From: Hyphomonadaceae bacterium
GTDB lineage: Bacteria; Pseudomonadota; Alphaproteobacteria; Caulobacterales; Aquidulcibacteraceae
DNA length: 5,846 nt
Direction: 5' to 3'
NCBI GenBank assembly: GCA_016791325.1
Contig: JAEUMU010000122.1
Location: 1-5,846, forward strand
Shown here: positions 5,658 to 5,846 of the stretch, piece after piece
How the letters are laid out: every line of letters starts with the position of its first letter
Position numbering within the stretch: the stretch's first letter is position 1
Translations under genes and position numbers: made by a program
Notes under the pieces: model-generated
The model's database searches: none
The model's input: only the letters and a program-made list of their open reading frames with translations
What the model was told of the DNA's origin: nothing

Positions 5658-5846
5658 TTACCAGCGCAGCAGTCGTGAGCCGACGCCGGCGCCGATCGCG
5701 GCACAAAGCGCGATCGCCAGTGAATACCAAGTGGTCACGAAGGCCACGGAATCGGTCGGGCAATACATAGCGTAGGCCATAGCGCCCACGCCGCCGGAGA
5801 TCGCGCCAATAGCCGCGCCCGCCAGCGCCAGCCGCGTGGGTGCGAA
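5658..5846 (-). CDS. nrsF: NrsF/DUF1109-type anti-sigma factor, C-terminal fragment (runs off the window)
   Basis: The minus-strand frame is open from the right edge (first codon 5846-5844) to TAA at 5660-5658, giving 62 C-terminal residues. It contains two hydrophobic helices (LALAGAAIGAISGGVGAMAYAM and WYSLAIALCAAIGAGVG) around the segment YCPTDSVAFVTTWYSL, and ends GSRLLRW. This C-P-x-D-S-x-x-F-V-x-x-W-Y-S pattern and the terminal LLRW are what I recognise from the end of NrsF (DUF1109) proteins. These are six-helix inner-membrane anti-sigma factors that hold ECF sigma-F and release it on oxidative or heavy-metal stress. The cysteine (fragment residue 29) is probably one of the redox/metal-sensing cysteines known to matter in Caulobacter NrsF. 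The sigma factor gene would be expected just upstream, beyond 5846. The fragment is short, so the call rests on motif resemblance. Confidence 0.72.
   Translation of the reverse strand, partial: FAPTRLALAGAAIGAISGGVGAMAYAMYCPTDSVAFVTTWYSLAIALCAAIGAGVGSRLLRW

Overview
The window looks like chromosomal DNA of an alphaproteobacterium, most likely a Caulobacterales or Hyphomonadaceae-type organism. The grounds are the high G+C content, the etfB-etfA-3-hydroxybutyryl-CoA dehydrogenase order, a DUF938 methyltransferase-like protein, and an NrsF/DUF1109 anti-sigma fragment of the kind found in Caulobacter-type sigma-F loci. The taxonomic placement is inferred from gene content, not from a marker gene. 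Coding density is very high. The longest non-coding stretch is about 176 bases (3011-3186). I see no tRNA, rRNA, CRISPR array, insertion sequence or phage gene.

Layout, left to right. Bases 1-332 (+) hold the C-terminal half of a DUF938 protein. It converges on a minus-strand block transcribed right to left: etfB (3010-2246), etfA (2246-1302) and a 3-hydroxyacyl-CoA dehydrogenase (1216-329). The two ETF genes are translationally coupled through a TGATG overlap. Between etfA and the dehydrogenase are a perfect 14-bp hairpin and a TGC/GCA-rich palindrome resembling the operator of the polyhydroxybutyrate regulator PhaR. Divergent from etfB is an exported serine hydrolase (3187-4620, +) with beta-lactamase/family VIII esterase motifs behind an N-terminal beta-rich domain. 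It converges, with a 4-base stop overlap, on a second minus-strand block: an nrsF fragment (runs off the right edge), a DoxX-like membrane protein (5613-5095) and an exported YHS-domain protein (5078-4617).

How the genes work together. The dehydrogenase oxidises (S)-3-hydroxyacyl-CoA to the 3-keto form with NAD, while the ETF heterodimer carries electrons from acyl-CoA dehydrogenases to the quinone pool. The block therefore serves fatty-acid/short-chain acyl-CoA oxidation and may touch the polyhydroxybutyrate cycle. The right-hand block looks like the downstream part of a sigma-F/NrsF envelope stress locus. In it a YHS protein sits with DoxX, where Caulobacter has DUF2282/DUF692/DUF2063 'bufferin' genes with DoxX. 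That combination is the most interesting part of the window. The serine hydrolase's substrate cannot be told from sequence.
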